A stretch of DNA of 64,000 nucleotides from Candidatus Bathyarchaeota archaeon (GTDB taxonomy: Archaea > Thermoproteota > Bathyarchaeia > Bathyarchaeales > UBA233), in assembly GCA_025057795.1 (NCBI GenBank), contig JANXEP010000040.1, positions 1-64,000 on the forward strand, written 5' to 3'. Below, piece after piece: positions 37,943-47,264 of this stretch. Both the position numbers and the translations under genes were made by a program. The notes under the pieces were generated by a model that worked only from the letters and a program-made list of their open reading frames with translations, was not told where the DNA came from and did not search any database. The first letter of the stretch is position 1, and the number at the start of each line of letters is the position of its first letter.

Positions 37943-38860
37943 TTAGGCTTTTCCAGAACTGCCCAAAAGGCGCATCTTGCTCTTTACAACCTCTTTCATG
38001 GCTTCCTTTGCTGGACCTAAAATTTTTCGCGGATCAAACTCTTTAGGCGATTTCGCCAAGACTTCACGAACCGTAGCCGTGAAAGCAAGCCGAAGGTCTG
38101 TGTCTATATTTATCTTGGTTATTCCAAGGGAAATAGCCCTCTTAATATGTTCTTCAGGTATGCCCTTTGCTCCAGCCAGCTCCGCGCCATACTTGACGGC
38201 TTTTTCTATGATCCATGCGGGCACGCTTGAGGCGCCATGCAGCACCAGCGGCACATCAACCCTCTCGCGGATAAGCCTAAGCCTCTCAAAGTCCAGTTGG
38301 GGCTCACCCTTAAACTTGTAAGCCCCGTGGGAAGTGCCTATGGAAACGGCAAGCGCGTCCACGCCCGTCTGCTTAACAAACTTCTCGGCGGCATACGGAT
38401 CCGTCAAAACGGCTTCCCGCTCTTCAACGGTTTTTTCCTCAACACCTGCAATTTTTCCAAGCTCGGCTTCAACGGAAACCCCCATGGGATGAGCTAAATC
38501 CACCACGCGCTTGGTTATAGCAACGTTGTCCTCAAATTTCAGGTGAGAGCCGTCAATCATGACCGAGGTGAACCCCGCCTCCAAACATTTAGAAACGGTT
38601 TCCACATCCTCCCCGTGGTCTAGGTGAAGGGACATCGGCACCGGCGAAGACTCAGCTGCAGCCCTAACCATCCCAGCCAAATATTTTAGCCCAGCATATT
38701 TTATGGCGCTCGGCGTAACTGCCACTATTACCGGGGATTTCTCCTCAACCGCAGCCTCCACAACAGCCAATAGGCTTTCTAGATTTTGAACGTTGAAGGC
38801 ACCTACCGCGTAAGCCCCCAGTTTCGCAGCTAACAACAAATCCTTATTCGTGACAAGCAT
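37943..38860 (-). CDS. fba: Class II fructose-bisphosphate aldolase
   Basis: 305 residues from the ATG at 38860 (MLVTNKDLLLAAKLGAYAVGAFN); the frame runs 13 codons further up but this start fits the family. Zinc ligands and active-site segments are SLHLDHGED, VEAELG, VLHGASSVP and INIDTDLR. This is the bacterial metal-dependent aldolase. Most archaea instead use a class I aldolase or a bifunctional FBP aldolase/phosphatase. It leads an operon with the PPi-type PFK. Confidence 0.93.
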   Translation of the reverse strand: MLVTNKDLLLAAKLGAYAVGAFNVQNLESLLAVVEAAVEEKSPVIVAVTPSAIKYAGLKYLAGMVRAAAESSPVPMSLHLDHGEDVETVSKCLEAGFTSVMIDGSHLKFEDNVAITKRVVDLAHPMGVSVEAELGKIAGVEEKTVEEREAVLTDPYAAEKFVKQTGVDALAVSIGTSHGAYKFKGEPQLDFERLRLIRERVDVPLVLHGASSVPAWIIEKAVKYGAELAGAKGIPEEHIKRAISLGITKINIDTDLRLAFTATVREVLAKSPKEFDPRKILGPAKEAMKEVVKSKMRLLGSSGKA

Positions 38861-39066
38861 GGCGTTTTCACTGCTCTCAAATAGTAACTGATAATCCAAA
38901 CTATAAATTATTTGTATCAGCCAACACGATTCAGCCTACATATCTGAAATAAATACTCACCTTCTAACTGTTTGAAACCTCAAGGCTCTCTGACAATTTA
39001 TAAGCTCGGTCGTTTTGACAAATTGCACGCGTCTATTAAAGAAAAAGGGGTGAATAGGGATAACCT

Positions 39067-39357
39067 CTATTTCTTCTTTAACATTGATATGAACTCGTCT
39101 ATGGGTATGGCCGGCAGGCTCATAATCTGCACGGTTCCGCGAGACCCAAGCTCCACCGAGACGCGGACCACCGCCTCGTTGTTTGGGGCTTCAACAACGT
39201 TAACAAAGTCGTAGGGTCCAAGCACCGCATATTGATAGAGAACCTTCACGCCGAAGGCCTCAATCTCCCTATTTACCTCCTTTATTCTTTGAGGCCTCTC
39301 CTTGATGGTTTTCCTCCCCTCGGCTGTAAGGGTTGAGAGGAGAACATAGATTGGCAT
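39067..39357 (-). CDS. GYD-domain protein
   Basis: 96 residues from the ATG at 39357, preceded by GGGGGT. It has the GYD-domain core: YVLLSTLTAEGRKTI, RIKEVNREIEAFGVKVLYQYAVLGPYDFVNVVEAP, where LGPYDFV stands for the GxYD motif. These small ferredoxin-fold-like proteins are common in archaea and bacteria and have no assigned function. It is alone between fba and the binding-protein gene. Confidence 0.85.
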   Translation of the reverse strand: MPIYVLLSTLTAEGRKTIKERPQRIKEVNREIEAFGVKVLYQYAVLGPYDFVNVVEAPNNEAVVRVSVELGSRGTVQIMSLPAIPIDEFISMLKKK

Positions 39358-39490
39358 GTTTACCCCCAAATTATAAATGGGCGTTTAACCATTTAGCTTT
39401 TCGCATTTTCCGCCTAGCCCGCCGTCGGAACCCTAATCGCTAGTTTTAAATATGGAAATTAGCCTACATTGTCCACGAGGGATTAAATCC

Positions 39491-41440
39491 ATGAAATTCA
39501 GAAATCCCGTAAAATATTCTTTAACGCTTTTCCTTGTGCTTGCAATGGTCGCAGCGTCGATAGCTCCTTGTGCACGCGCGGAAGAGAACATACTCAGAGT
39601 TGCAATGGACTGCATAGTAAGCACATTTAACCCCCTACAGTCATACCGTGATATTTGTCAATCTGTATGGTATGGGGGCTTGCTATACGAGCCCTTGATG
39701 CTGAAGTTGTGGAATGGTAGTTTGGTGCCTTGGTTGGCTGAGCGTTGGGAAATCCTTGATGACGGCAAAAGATATGTGTTTCACATAGACAAAAGAGCCC
39801 GATGGAGCGACGGCACCCCAGTCACAGCCCGCGACGTAGAACTCTTCTGGAACCTAACCATGACATACACTTTCCCAGCTATATTATCGGGGGTTCTCGA
39901 GACGGTTAGGGCTGTGGACAACTACACTGTTGAGTTCATCACTACACAGCCATGGGAAAGATGGTGGGCAAATTTCGGCAGCAGCATCGCGCTGCCAGCT
40001 CACATATGGGGCAAACTTAAGGACCCGTTGAGCTACGAGTTTATCGACGACCCGAGCAAGCATGTCACGACAGGCCCGTTCCTATACGACTCATACAAGC
40101 CTGGCGAATGGTGGTACTTCAGAAAAAGACCGGACTACTGGAAGACAGAACACATGCCCAAAATAGACGGCATAATGTTCAGATTCGTTAGCGATTTTTC
40201 ATTGTATCCACTTCTTCTCGAAAAAGGAGAAGTTGACATAGCTTTGCCAATACCGTTTTATTTACTAGGACAAGTTTTGGGAAAACCCAACATAGCTGTC
40301 TGGAAACCCGAATATCCAAGAGCCCAGGAAATTTTATTCATTAATACTAGGCTTTATCCGTTGAACATGAAAGAAGTGAGGCAAGCCATTGACTTAGCTA
40401 TAGACAAAGTTGCTATCGCGAATTTCTATTTTATGGGCTATGGTTTACCAGCCAATAAAACCTTGGTTAACTTGGCGGAATTCCCCGAATATTATGTTCC
40501 GGAGGCTGTTTGGCAGGGCTGGGGCAAAACCCACGAGGAATGCGTTGCTGAAGCCAACCGCATGTTAGACGCTTTAGGCTTTAGGCGGGGTCCTGACGGG
40601 GTAAGGGTGACACCAAACGGTACACGACTAAGCTTTAAATACATTGTTGAAATGGCTCCCTTAACGCTTGTAAGACTTAGGACGTCGGAGGCGGTTACGG
40701 GATACCTAAAGGAAATAGGAATAGAAATAAGCCAATATCTCCCTTTGCCCATTCCCGAGACCTTCGCAGCTGTATTCTTTGCCCCAGATGAAGCCAAAGA
40801 TTGGGGTTTCGCTGAATGGACGGATGGCGAACCCGCAGACCCATGGTATGATGTTACGTGGTTCCTGAAGCCCATAAGGGGGATAAATTATCTGGCGGCT
40901 ACTGGTTGGCACATCACTGAACCTGAAGTCGCTGACCAATACAGTGAACTATGCCGAAAAACTTTACTAACGCTAAACGAGAGCGAGAGAATAGAAATCG
41001 TTAAGCAAATAATTAGGATACACGCAGAACATCTGCCATTAATTAACATTGTGTTCTATCCTCTTTGGATGTGGGCTTATAGAACAGACAAACTGACCAA
41101 CTGGAACCCTGATCATGCAGCAATATGGGGTGGAGGAGGGTACCGTGTGCCTTGGAGACCGTTAGCGGTGTGGGAGCTTACGCCTGTTGGTTGGGTGCCG
41201 CCCGCAACGCCTACTCCTACGCCGACTCCGATAGGCCCAACTCCAACGCCTACGCCTACTCCCGTTAGACCCACTCCGACACCTACGCCTGTAGCTACAC
41301 CCGCGCCTACACCGACGCCTACAGCTGCGCCGGCAGGTTTACCAACAGAACAAATAATCCTAATAGCCGTCGTAATAATCATAATAATTGCGGCAATAGC
41401 CTACATCGCGGCCAAAGCTAGAAGGAAACAAAAGGGATAA
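39491..41440 (+). CDS. Oligopeptide ABC transporter substrate-binding protein, anchored
   Basis: 649 residues from the ATG at 39491 behind SD GAGGG. A signal peptide ends at about ARA, before EENILRVAMD. The family 5 solute-binding body has LLYEPLMLKLWNGSLVPWLAERWE, WSDGTPVTARDVELFWN and FLYDSYKPGEWW. About 60 residues of PTP repeats (about 41205-41330) lead to one membrane helix and a basic tail. It is closely similar to the disrupted paralogue at 18946-20849, sharing even the APAGL-TEQII junction. No permease or ATPase gene is adjacent. Peptides or oligosaccharides are possible ligands. Confidence 0.92.
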   Translation: MKFRNPVKYSLTLFLVLAMVAASIAPCARAEENILRVAMDCIVSTFNPLQSYRDICQSVWYGGLLYEPLMLKLWNGSLVPWLAERWEILDDGKRYVFHIDKRARWSDGTPVTARDVELFWNLTMTYTFPAILSGVLETVRAVDNYTVEFITTQPWERWWANFGSSIALPAHIWGKLKDPLSYEFIDDPSKHVTTGPFLYDSYKPGEWWYFRKRPDYWKTEHMPKIDGIMFRFVSDFSLYPLLLEKGEVDIALPIPFYLLGQVLGKPNIAVWKPEYPRAQEILFINTRLYPLNMKEVRQAIDLAIDKVAIANFYFMGYGLPANKTLVNLAEFPEYYVPEAVWQGWGKTHEECVAEANRMLDALGFRRGPDGVRVTPNGTRLSFKYIVEMAPLTLVRLRTSEAVTGYLKEIGIEISQYLPLPIPETFAAVFFAPDEAKDWGFAEWTDGEPADPWYDVTWFLKPIRGINYLAATGWHITEPEVADQYSELCRKTLLTLNESERIEIVKQIIRIHAEHLPLINIVFYPLWMWAYRTDKLTNWNPDHAAIWGGGGYRVPWRPLAVWELTPVGWVPPATPTPTPTPIGPTPTPTPTPVRPTPTPTPVATPAPTPTPTAAPAGLPTEQIILIAVVIIIIIAAIAYIAAKARRKQKG

Positions 41441-41623
41441 AACGCCCACCACCTTTTACTTTTTCTTTATTTGGCAACCACAACTTGTTCGCGTTGGCTT
41501 TAAATAAGCCTGCAGTGGGCAGCCACTTTTCCAGAGGGAAGAAATAGATTACAAATATGGTTTTTGAATTCATAAGGGTTATAATGTTTTGAAAAAGCAT
41601 TTTTGTTTCGGGGGCGGGTTGCG

Positions 41624-41842
41624 TTGGATAGAGAAATTCTTCAAGCTTGCAAGGAGTTAATTGATGATGCAAAAATGGGCTGCGCCGACCTTGTTTTTAA
41701 GGAAATATGCCTAGAAATCTTGTCAAAGGCACGGCTTGTTTTGCCGGAAAAACAGTTTAGAAGCCTCGTTGCTTATGCCAGTAAAAGGATGAGGGAAAAA
41801 TTTTCTTTAGAACTAGGGCAAGAGCTGGTGGCTTCAAAGTAA
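41624..41842 (+). CDS. Hypothetical small protein, 72 residues
   Basis: Not recognised. A short helical protein (MDREILQACKELIDDAKMGCADLV...). I prefer the TTG at 41624, with GGGGGCGG just upstream, over the TTG at 41603. It has two cysteines but no CxxC motif and no membrane segment. Good SD placement and a normal amino-acid mix favour a real gene. Confidence 0.5.
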   Translation: MDREILQACKELIDDAKMGCADLVFKEICLEILSKARLVLPEKQFRSLVAYASKRMREKFSLELGQELVASK

Positions 41843-41938
41843 CGCGGAAAACCGCCCCACTCCTTCCTCGGCGAGAATTTTTCAGCTAAAAGGTTTCCAA
41901 CGCAATTCCGCCCCGCATGAATTTTTCTCTTAAACTGT

Positions 41939-42427
41939 TCAGCCAAGCTTGTAACCTATTTTCCTCAGAAACTCTTTCCGAGCTTTTATATCCCCTTCCG
42001 TTTCTACACCCCTACTTTTAAAGCCGTCGATGACTCCTAAAATTCCCCTGCCCTGCTCTGATTCAGCAATTATTACTTCTAGAGGGTTCGCTGTAGCTGC
42101 ATGGATGGTGCAGACTTCTGGAACATTTCTGATTTTGTCCAAAACGTTTATGGGATAAGCGTTTTTAATGAAGATTATGAAGCTGTGGCCGCAGGCAAGT
42201 TCGAAAGCCGTCCTTGCAGCCTTTTGCCTAAGCTCCTCGTCGTTTCCCTCATGCCGCACCAAGCATGGCCCTGAACCCTCGCAGAAGCCTATCCCAAACT
42301 TTATGTTCGGCACAGAATTAACCAAGGCCTCGTAAAGGTCTTCAACAGTTTTTATGAAGTGCGCTGTACCCAAAATAACGTTGCACTCTTTCGGCACTTC
42401 AATTTTAACGGTTTTAAGCTCCAGCAT
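41939..42427 (-). CDS. Adenosine-specific kinase family protein (DUF355)
   Basis: A 162-residue protein of the archaeal adenosine-specific kinase family (PF04008, COG1839). Segments VILGTAHFIKTVEDLYEALV, IKFGIGFCEGSGPCLVRHEGND, GHSFIIFIKNAYPINVL and ANPLEVIIAESEQGRGILGVIDG are family-typical across its whole length. The function was inferred from structure and adenosine binding and is not firmly proven. It stands alone on the minus strand. Confidence 0.9.
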   Translation of the reverse strand: MLELKTVKIEVPKECNVILGTAHFIKTVEDLYEALVNSVPNIKFGIGFCEGSGPCLVRHEGNDEELRQKAARTAFELACGHSFIIFIKNAYPINVLDKIRNVPEVCTIHAATANPLEVIIAESEQGRGILGVIDGFKSRGVETEGDIKARKEFLRKIGYKLG

Positions 42428-42486
42428 GTTTTGCCCTCTTTTGATTTTTAAGGCTGACTTTCTTTTAAACTTAACACTTGGCTGTC

Positions 42487-42891
42487 CTATTTGTTTTGCT
42501 TATTTTTTATTAGAAGCCAGTTTTTGTTCCCCTTGAACCTTATTAGGGTGTAGCCCCCCGTCATTTTTTCGCCGTTCAATTTAAACTCTATTTTGTTTTG
42601 GCTCCTGCTTTTAAGGGTGTATGTGCCCTTATCCCATATCTCCACTTTTCCAGCACCATACATTCCCTCGGGTATTATGCCTTCAAAATCTATGTAGCTT
42701 AAAGGGTGATCTTCCACTTCAACAGCCAGCCTTTTAATGCCAGGCTGGGACGGTGGTTCCTTAGGCACAGCCCAACTTTTTAACACGTTATCCATTTCAA
42801 GTCTAAAATCATAGTGTAAATGAGTTGCATGATGCTTCTGAACCACAAATCTTCCATGACCAGCGTTGGACACATTTTCACCCAGAATCAT
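42487..42891 (-). CDS. Stand-alone LigD-type 3'-phosphoesterase domain protein
   Basis: 134 residues from the ATG at 42891 (a TTG at 42906 adds five). It matches the phosphoesterase module of bacterial LigD: FVVQKHHATHLHYDFRLE, SWAVPKEPP, then HPLSYIDFEGIIPEGMYGAG and a C-terminal WLLIKNK. The His and Asp of HLHYDFRLE are metal and phosphate ligands. The module trims 3'-phosphate and ribonucleotide ends during DNA repair. Stand-alone versions are known in archaea. No ligase or Ku gene is in this window. Confidence 0.88.
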   Translation of the reverse strand: MILGENVSNAGHGRFVVQKHHATHLHYDFRLEMDNVLKSWAVPKEPPSQPGIKRLAVEVEDHPLSYIDFEGIIPEGMYGAGKVEIWDKGTYTLKSRSQNKIEFKLNGEKMTGGYTLIRFKGNKNWLLIKNKQNK

Positions 42892-43030
42892 AAGGGCATT
42901 ATTCAACTTTAAAGGGATGTCGATTTAATCGTCAATTCATATGACTGTTTCACAACGTTTTTAATCGGGCGGCCTTTAATTTTATGTTTAACATTAAGTT
43001 TCATGTGATCGAATAAGTTAGGCCAGGGTT

Positions 43031-46000
43031 ATGCGCATGTCTGAATACGCTTTCGAATTTACCGCTGGAGTTGTAGAATTTGCTGAGAAAAAACTCATAC
43101 GTGTTTTGCATGTGGACGATGAAGAAAGTTTTTTGTCGATTGCAAAGGAATGCTTGCAAATGCAAGGCGCATTTGAAGTGGACACTGCATTGTCTGCTGG
43201 TGAGGCTATCCGAAAAATGAAGGAAAAAGAGTACGATGCAATCGTCTGCGATTATCAGATGCCTCAAAAAGATGGCTTACAATTTCTGGAGGAGCTTAGG
43301 AAAAGCGGCAACAGCATTCCATTCATCCTTTTCACTGGAAAGGGCAGAGAAGAAGTGGCCGTCAAAGCATTGAATCTAGGCGCAGACGGTTACATAAGCA
43401 AGAACGGGGATCCGGAAACAGTCTACTGCGAACTTGCCCATAATATACGCCAGGCGGTGAACAAAAGAAGGGCAGAAATAAGACTGAAAATGTCTGAGGC
43501 GAAATATAGAAATTTTTTCGAAAACGCCTATGACTGCATAATTTTAATGGATTTGAATGGAAACATAACAGATGTAAATAGCGTCGTTTTAAAATACGGC
43601 TTTACAAAAGAACAACTTATCGGAAGAAATGTAACCGAATTTGTCTCCCTTAAAGATAAAATGAGGCTAATCAAAGAAATCGCCTTGAAACGTGAAGGAA
43701 AATCCTTCGAAGGTAATGTTGAAATAAACACTCCGAAGGGAAAAGTTCGAGCCGCTTACAGATGTAAACCCTTAATCATCGACGGCCGCGTATTAGGCAT
43801 ACAGGCGATCATAACAGATTCTGCCAAAAAAGGCGAGACGGAGAAATTCCCTTTTGATGAGACGTTGGATTCTCTTCTTAACGGGGTTTTGGTGGTAAGC
43901 GCGAAAACCCACAAAATTGTGTATGCAAACCGTTACGCGTTAGAATTGATAGGCGCTTCAAAAGAAGAGGTTGTTGGGAAAATATGCCACCGTTTTATCT
44001 GCCCAGCTGAAAAGGGCAAATGTCCAATCACCGATTTAGGTCAGACCGTAGACAGATCAGAACGGGTTCTGTTGAAGGCTAACGGCGAACTCATTCCAGT
44101 TCTTAAAACCGTTGCAGTTACAACGTGGCGAGGACAAAAATATCTCGTGGAAAGCTTTATCGACATAACTGAGAGGAAGATGGCTGAGGAGGCACTTCGG
44201 GATTCTGCGGAAAAATACGGAAGGCTGTTTGAGGAGTCGCTTGACGCTATTTTTGTAGCCGACGCTGAAACAGGCATAATAGTTGACTGCAACCGTGCAG
44301 CAGCAGAGTTAGTGGGTAGAGATAAATCAGAAATTATAGGTAAACACCAGCGGATTCTCCACCCATCCGAAAGAATCAAGGATGGATTCAGCATAACCTT
44401 CAAGCAGCACGTTCAAGGAGCAGAAGACATACTGGAGGATCAAATCATCACCAAAAACGGAGAAATTAAGGATGTGGCAATCAAAGCCAGCGTCTTAGAA
44501 TTTAAGGGCAAAAAACTAATTCAAGGCATATTCAGAGACATCACTAAACAAAAAAGGGCAGAGAGAGCCCTGCGAGAAAGCGAAGAAACCTATAGGGCGC
44601 TTCTTAACGGTATGAATGACACGGCTTGGGTTATTGGCTTTGACGGCAAGTTTATAGACGTAAACGACGCCGCCGTCAGAGTTTTAGGATATTCAAGAGA
44701 AGAACTCCTTAACATGGGACCACCCGATATCGATCCATCAATGACTAAGGAGCAAATTATGGCTCTTATCAGAAACATGCAAGAGAAAATTTTGTCTCAA
44801 GGAGGAGATTCATCTTGCCTCAAAGACAAAATACCGGTTTTTGAGACAACCCATGTCACTAAGGATGGAAGGGCTATTCCTGTGGAAATTTCCTCCAGCC
44901 TTGTAACCTATAAGGGTAAACCGGCAATCCTTAGCATTGCAAGAGACATCACAGAACGTAAAAAAGTTGAAGAAAAGCTTAGGGAGCTTACTGAAGCCTT
45001 AAAGGAAAGTGAAGCCACTTACAGGGCGCTTCTTAACGGTATGAATGACACGGCTTGGGTTATTGGCTTTGACGGCAAGTTTATAGATGTAAACGACGCC
45101 GCCGTCAGAGTTTTAGGCTACTCTCGCGAAGAGTTGCTTAAAATGGGGCCTCCTGACATTGACACGTCTTTAACCGAGGAGCAGATAAAAGAGCTCATCC
45201 GAAACATGCCGAAGGATAAAATTCAAGTCTTTGAAACAACCCATAAGACCAGAGATGGAAGGATCATTCCCGTAGAAATTTCTTCCAGCCTTGTCACGTA
45301 CAGGGGGAAAACCGCCATATTGAGCATTGCAAGGGACATTACTAGACGAAAGAAGGCTGAAGAAAAAATGAGAAGCTTAATGGAACAGTTGAAGATGGCC
45401 AACGAAAAGCTTGGTGTTGTGGGCAAGTGGACGAGACACGACGCCCGAAACAAACTTTCAGTAATTAAAAGCAACGTTTACTTGGCTAAAAAGAATCTTC
45501 CAAGCGATCACCCAGTCATAAAACGTTTAGACGAAATTGATCAAGCCTGCAACCAAATTGTCAGAATATTTGACTTTGCAAGCCAATATGAAATGTTGGG
45601 TGTAGAGAACCGGTCTTACGTGGATGTTGAAAAAAGTGTTGAAGAGGCCGCTACGCTAGTTTCAAGCGCAGATAACATCAAAATAGTGAATGAATGTAGT
45701 GGATTAATGGTGTTGGCGGATTCCCAACTTAGGCAACTCTTCTACAACCTCATCGACAACTCGCTGAAACACGGTGAAAAAGTAACCAAAATAAGAATAT
45801 ACTACAAAGAAGAAGAGGACAAGCTGAAACTTGTCTACGAAGACGACGGCATAGGAATATCTAACGAAGCGCGGCCTAACCTTTTCAAAGAAGGCTACGG
45901 GAAGGGAACAGGCTACGGACTATATTTGACAGCTAAACTATGCGAAATGTACGGCTGGACGATCCAAGAAACAGGCGAGTACGGCAGGGGAGCCCAATTC

Positions 46001-46060
46001 ATCATAACGGTGCCCAAAACAAACGCGAAAGGGGAACCACTCTACAAGATTCAGAGATAA
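43031..46060 (+). CDS. Cytoplasmic REC-multi-PAS histidine kinase
   Basis: A 1009-residue sensor kinase without membrane segments. A receiver domain comes first (about 22-145) with Asp29/Asp30, phospho-acceptor Asp74 and a Lys in YISKNG. Then follow about five PAS domains, each ending in RDITxRK-like linkers. The last two begin with almost the same YRALLNGMNDTAWVIGFDG. The kinase core has a phosphorylatable His803 in WTRHDARNKLSV, an N box (DNSLKHG, about 909) and EDDGIGI. An archaeal HDxxNKL H-box is seen. The receiver-first order suggests it acts downstream of another kinase. No separate response regulator adjoins. Confidence 0.92.
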   Translation: MRMSEYAFEFTAGVVEFAEKKLIRVLHVDDEESFLSIAKECLQMQGAFEVDTALSAGEAIRKMKEKEYDAIVCDYQMPQKDGLQFLEELRKSGNSIPFILFTGKGREEVAVKALNLGADGYISKNGDPETVYCELAHNIRQAVNKRRAEIRLKMSEAKYRNFFENAYDCIILMDLNGNITDVNSVVLKYGFTKEQLIGRNVTEFVSLKDKMRLIKEIALKREGKSFEGNVEINTPKGKVRAAYRCKPLIIDGRVLGIQAIITDSAKKGETEKFPFDETLDSLLNGVLVVSAKTHKIVYANRYALELIGASKEEVVGKICHRFICPAEKGKCPITDLGQTVDRSERVLLKANGELIPVLKTVAVTTWRGQKYLVESFIDITERKMAEEALRDSAEKYGRLFEESLDAIFVADAETGIIVDCNRAAAELVGRDKSEIIGKHQRILHPSERIKDGFSITFKQHVQGAEDILEDQIITKNGEIKDVAIKASVLEFKGKKLIQGIFRDITKQKRAERALRESEETYRALLNGMNDTAWVIGFDGKFIDVNDAAVRVLGYSREELLNMGPPDIDPSMTKEQIMALIRNMQEKILSQGGDSSCLKDKIPVFETTHVTKDGRAIPVEISSSLVTYKGKPAILSIARDITERKKVEEKLRELTEALKESEATYRALLNGMNDTAWVIGFDGKFIDVNDAAVRVLGYSREELLKMGPPDIDTSLTEEQIKELIRNMPKDKIQVFETTHKTRDGRIIPVEISSSLVTYRGKTAILSIARDITRRKKAEEKMRSLMEQLKMANEKLGVVGKWTRHDARNKLSVIKSNVYLAKKNLPSDHPVIKRLDEIDQACNQIVRIFDFASQYEMLGVENRSYVDVEKSVEEAATLVSSADNIKIVNECSGLMVLADSQLRQLFYNLIDNSLKHGEKVTKIRIYYKEEEDKLKLVYEDDGIGISNEARPNLFKEGYGKGTGYGLYLTAKLCEMYGWTIQETGEYGRGAQFIITVPKTNAKGEPLYKIQR
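44594..45117 (+). repeat. 95-nt near-identical direct repeat inside the kinase gene
   Basis: Bases 44594-44688 and 45023-45117 are the same except for one C/T change at the 66th base. The offset is 429 nt (143 codons), so the repeat keeps frame and encodes the N-terminal halves of the fourth and fifth PAS domains. Flanking parts of the domains have diverged more, which suggests recent local gene conversion after an older duplication. Confidence 0.9.
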
Positions 46061-46110
46061 CCGCATTCAATTTATAGAAATGAACTTTTTGTTCCATAAT
46101 GACTTTTGAC

Positions 46111-46425
46111 CTATGAAGAGATATCAACTATTATGGCGGAACCAGACTTTTTTATCCCTATTTTTCGAAGCGGCTTTTCCGTTACTTTGTTTAACGGTTT
46201 GCCGCTTTTAACATCAAATTTTGCATAGTGAAAGCCGCATGTCAACACTTGACCTTCTAGTTTCCCAAAAAACAGAGGATACCCCATATGGGGGCACCTA
46301 TTGTCAAAAGCGTAAAAATCGCCATCCACATTTAATAACAGAACTTCCAGGTTATCCACTTTTACTAACCTCATTCCGTTTTTAGGCACATCTTTTGCCT
46401 TAGCTATTCTGACATGCGTATGCAT
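46111..46425 (-). CDS. Rieske [2Fe-2S] ferredoxin-like protein
   Basis: A 104-residue small Rieske protein. The cluster ligands are in CPHMGYPL and CGFHYAKFD (Cys-x-His and Cys-x-x-His). It lacks membrane and oxygenase domains, like the ferredoxin components of dioxygenases and nitrite-reductase small subunits. SD GGTGA precedes the ATG. It is followed on the same strand by no gene and preceded, 21 nt away, by the ZIP transporter, with which it may be co-transcribed. It is a likely electron carrier; the partner is unknown. Confidence 0.9.
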   Translation of the reverse strand: MHTHVRIAKAKDVPKNGMRLVKVDNLEVLLLNVDGDFYAFDNRCPHMGYPLFFGKLEGQVLTCGFHYAKFDVKSGKPLNKVTEKPLRKIGIKKSGSAIIVDISS

Positions 46426-46446
46426 ATTTTCACCTTTTCACTATTT

Positions 46447-47190
46447 TTAGGCAAATAAACTGTCCAAAAGCATCATAATAACGAAACCGCCAATAAACCC
46501 GAAAGTGGCTTTTCTCCCAAACCCCTTCTTATGACTTTCAGGAACCATCTCGTCTACAACCACGAAAAGCATGGCGCCAGCCGCAAACGCCAAACCCCAA
46601 GGCAAAACTGAATGGGCTAAAGAAACCAAAGCTATGCCAATAAGTCCCCCTACAGGCTCAACAAGCCCCGTCAAAGTAGCATAGCCAAGCGACCTCCACT
46701 TGCTGTATTTTTCCCTTAGAAGGGGAAGGGCTACAGCCAAACCTTCAGGGGCATTCTGCAGTCCAATAGCAGTAGCCACAACCAAACCAGCAGCTACCTC
46801 GCCTGAACCGAAGCTAACGCCAACAGCGAGTCCCTCAGGAAAATTATGAATGGTTATGGCAATTATAAAAAGCCAAATCTTCGAAAGCTTTGAAGGCGGT
46901 CCTTCCGGCCCTGCCACAGGATGAAAATGCGGGATAAAACGATCAATAAAGTGCAGCAGAAACGTTCCCATTATGAGGGCGCCTACGGCTATCCATGGCC
47001 CGCTTAACTCAATTGCGGGAACTAAGAGGCTGAAGGCCGTTGCCGCCAGCATGACTCCCGCTGCAAAACCGAGCAAAACATCCAGGGTATCATCAGAAAA
47101 ATTCCTCTTAAGAAAAATTGGAATAGCTCCAGCTCCCGTAGCCAGTCCTGCCAATAGGCTGGCACCAAATCCTAAATGGATTATCTCCAT
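46447..47190 (-). CDS. ZIP-family metal transporter
   Basis: 247 residues from the ATG at 47190 (a longer frame starts at 47223). It has eight hydrophobic helices. Helix 4 carries the metal-binding HNFPEGLAVGVSFG and helix 5 QNAPEGLAVALPL. The cytoplasmic loop between helices 3 and 4 has a short His-containing stretch (RFIPHFHPVAG). It probably imports Zn(II) or Fe(II). It lies between the Rieske gene and dpsL, in a metal-handling neighbourhood. Confidence 0.9.
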   Translation of the reverse strand: MEIIHLGFGASLLAGLATGAGAIPIFLKRNFSDDTLDVLLGFAAGVMLAATAFSLLVPAIELSGPWIAVGALIMGTFLLHFIDRFIPHFHPVAGPEGPPSKLSKIWLFIIAITIHNFPEGLAVGVSFGSGEVAAGLVVATAIGLQNAPEGLAVALPLLREKYSKWRSLGYATLTGLVEPVGGLIGIALVSLAHSVLPWGLAFAAGAMLFVVVDEMVPESHKKGFGRKATFGFIGGFVIMMLLDSLFA

Positions 47191-47264
47191 TAACCACACG
47201 GCCTTCTTAATGAATGGTTTCAAAGAAATAAAAAAGGGTTGCTGGGTGTCTTTTTTGAACTGTG

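Noticed and set aside
40492..41382. Minus-strand open frames over the second binding protein
   Set aside because: They are shadows; the Gly/Val-rich ones simply mirror the Pro/Thr linker codons.
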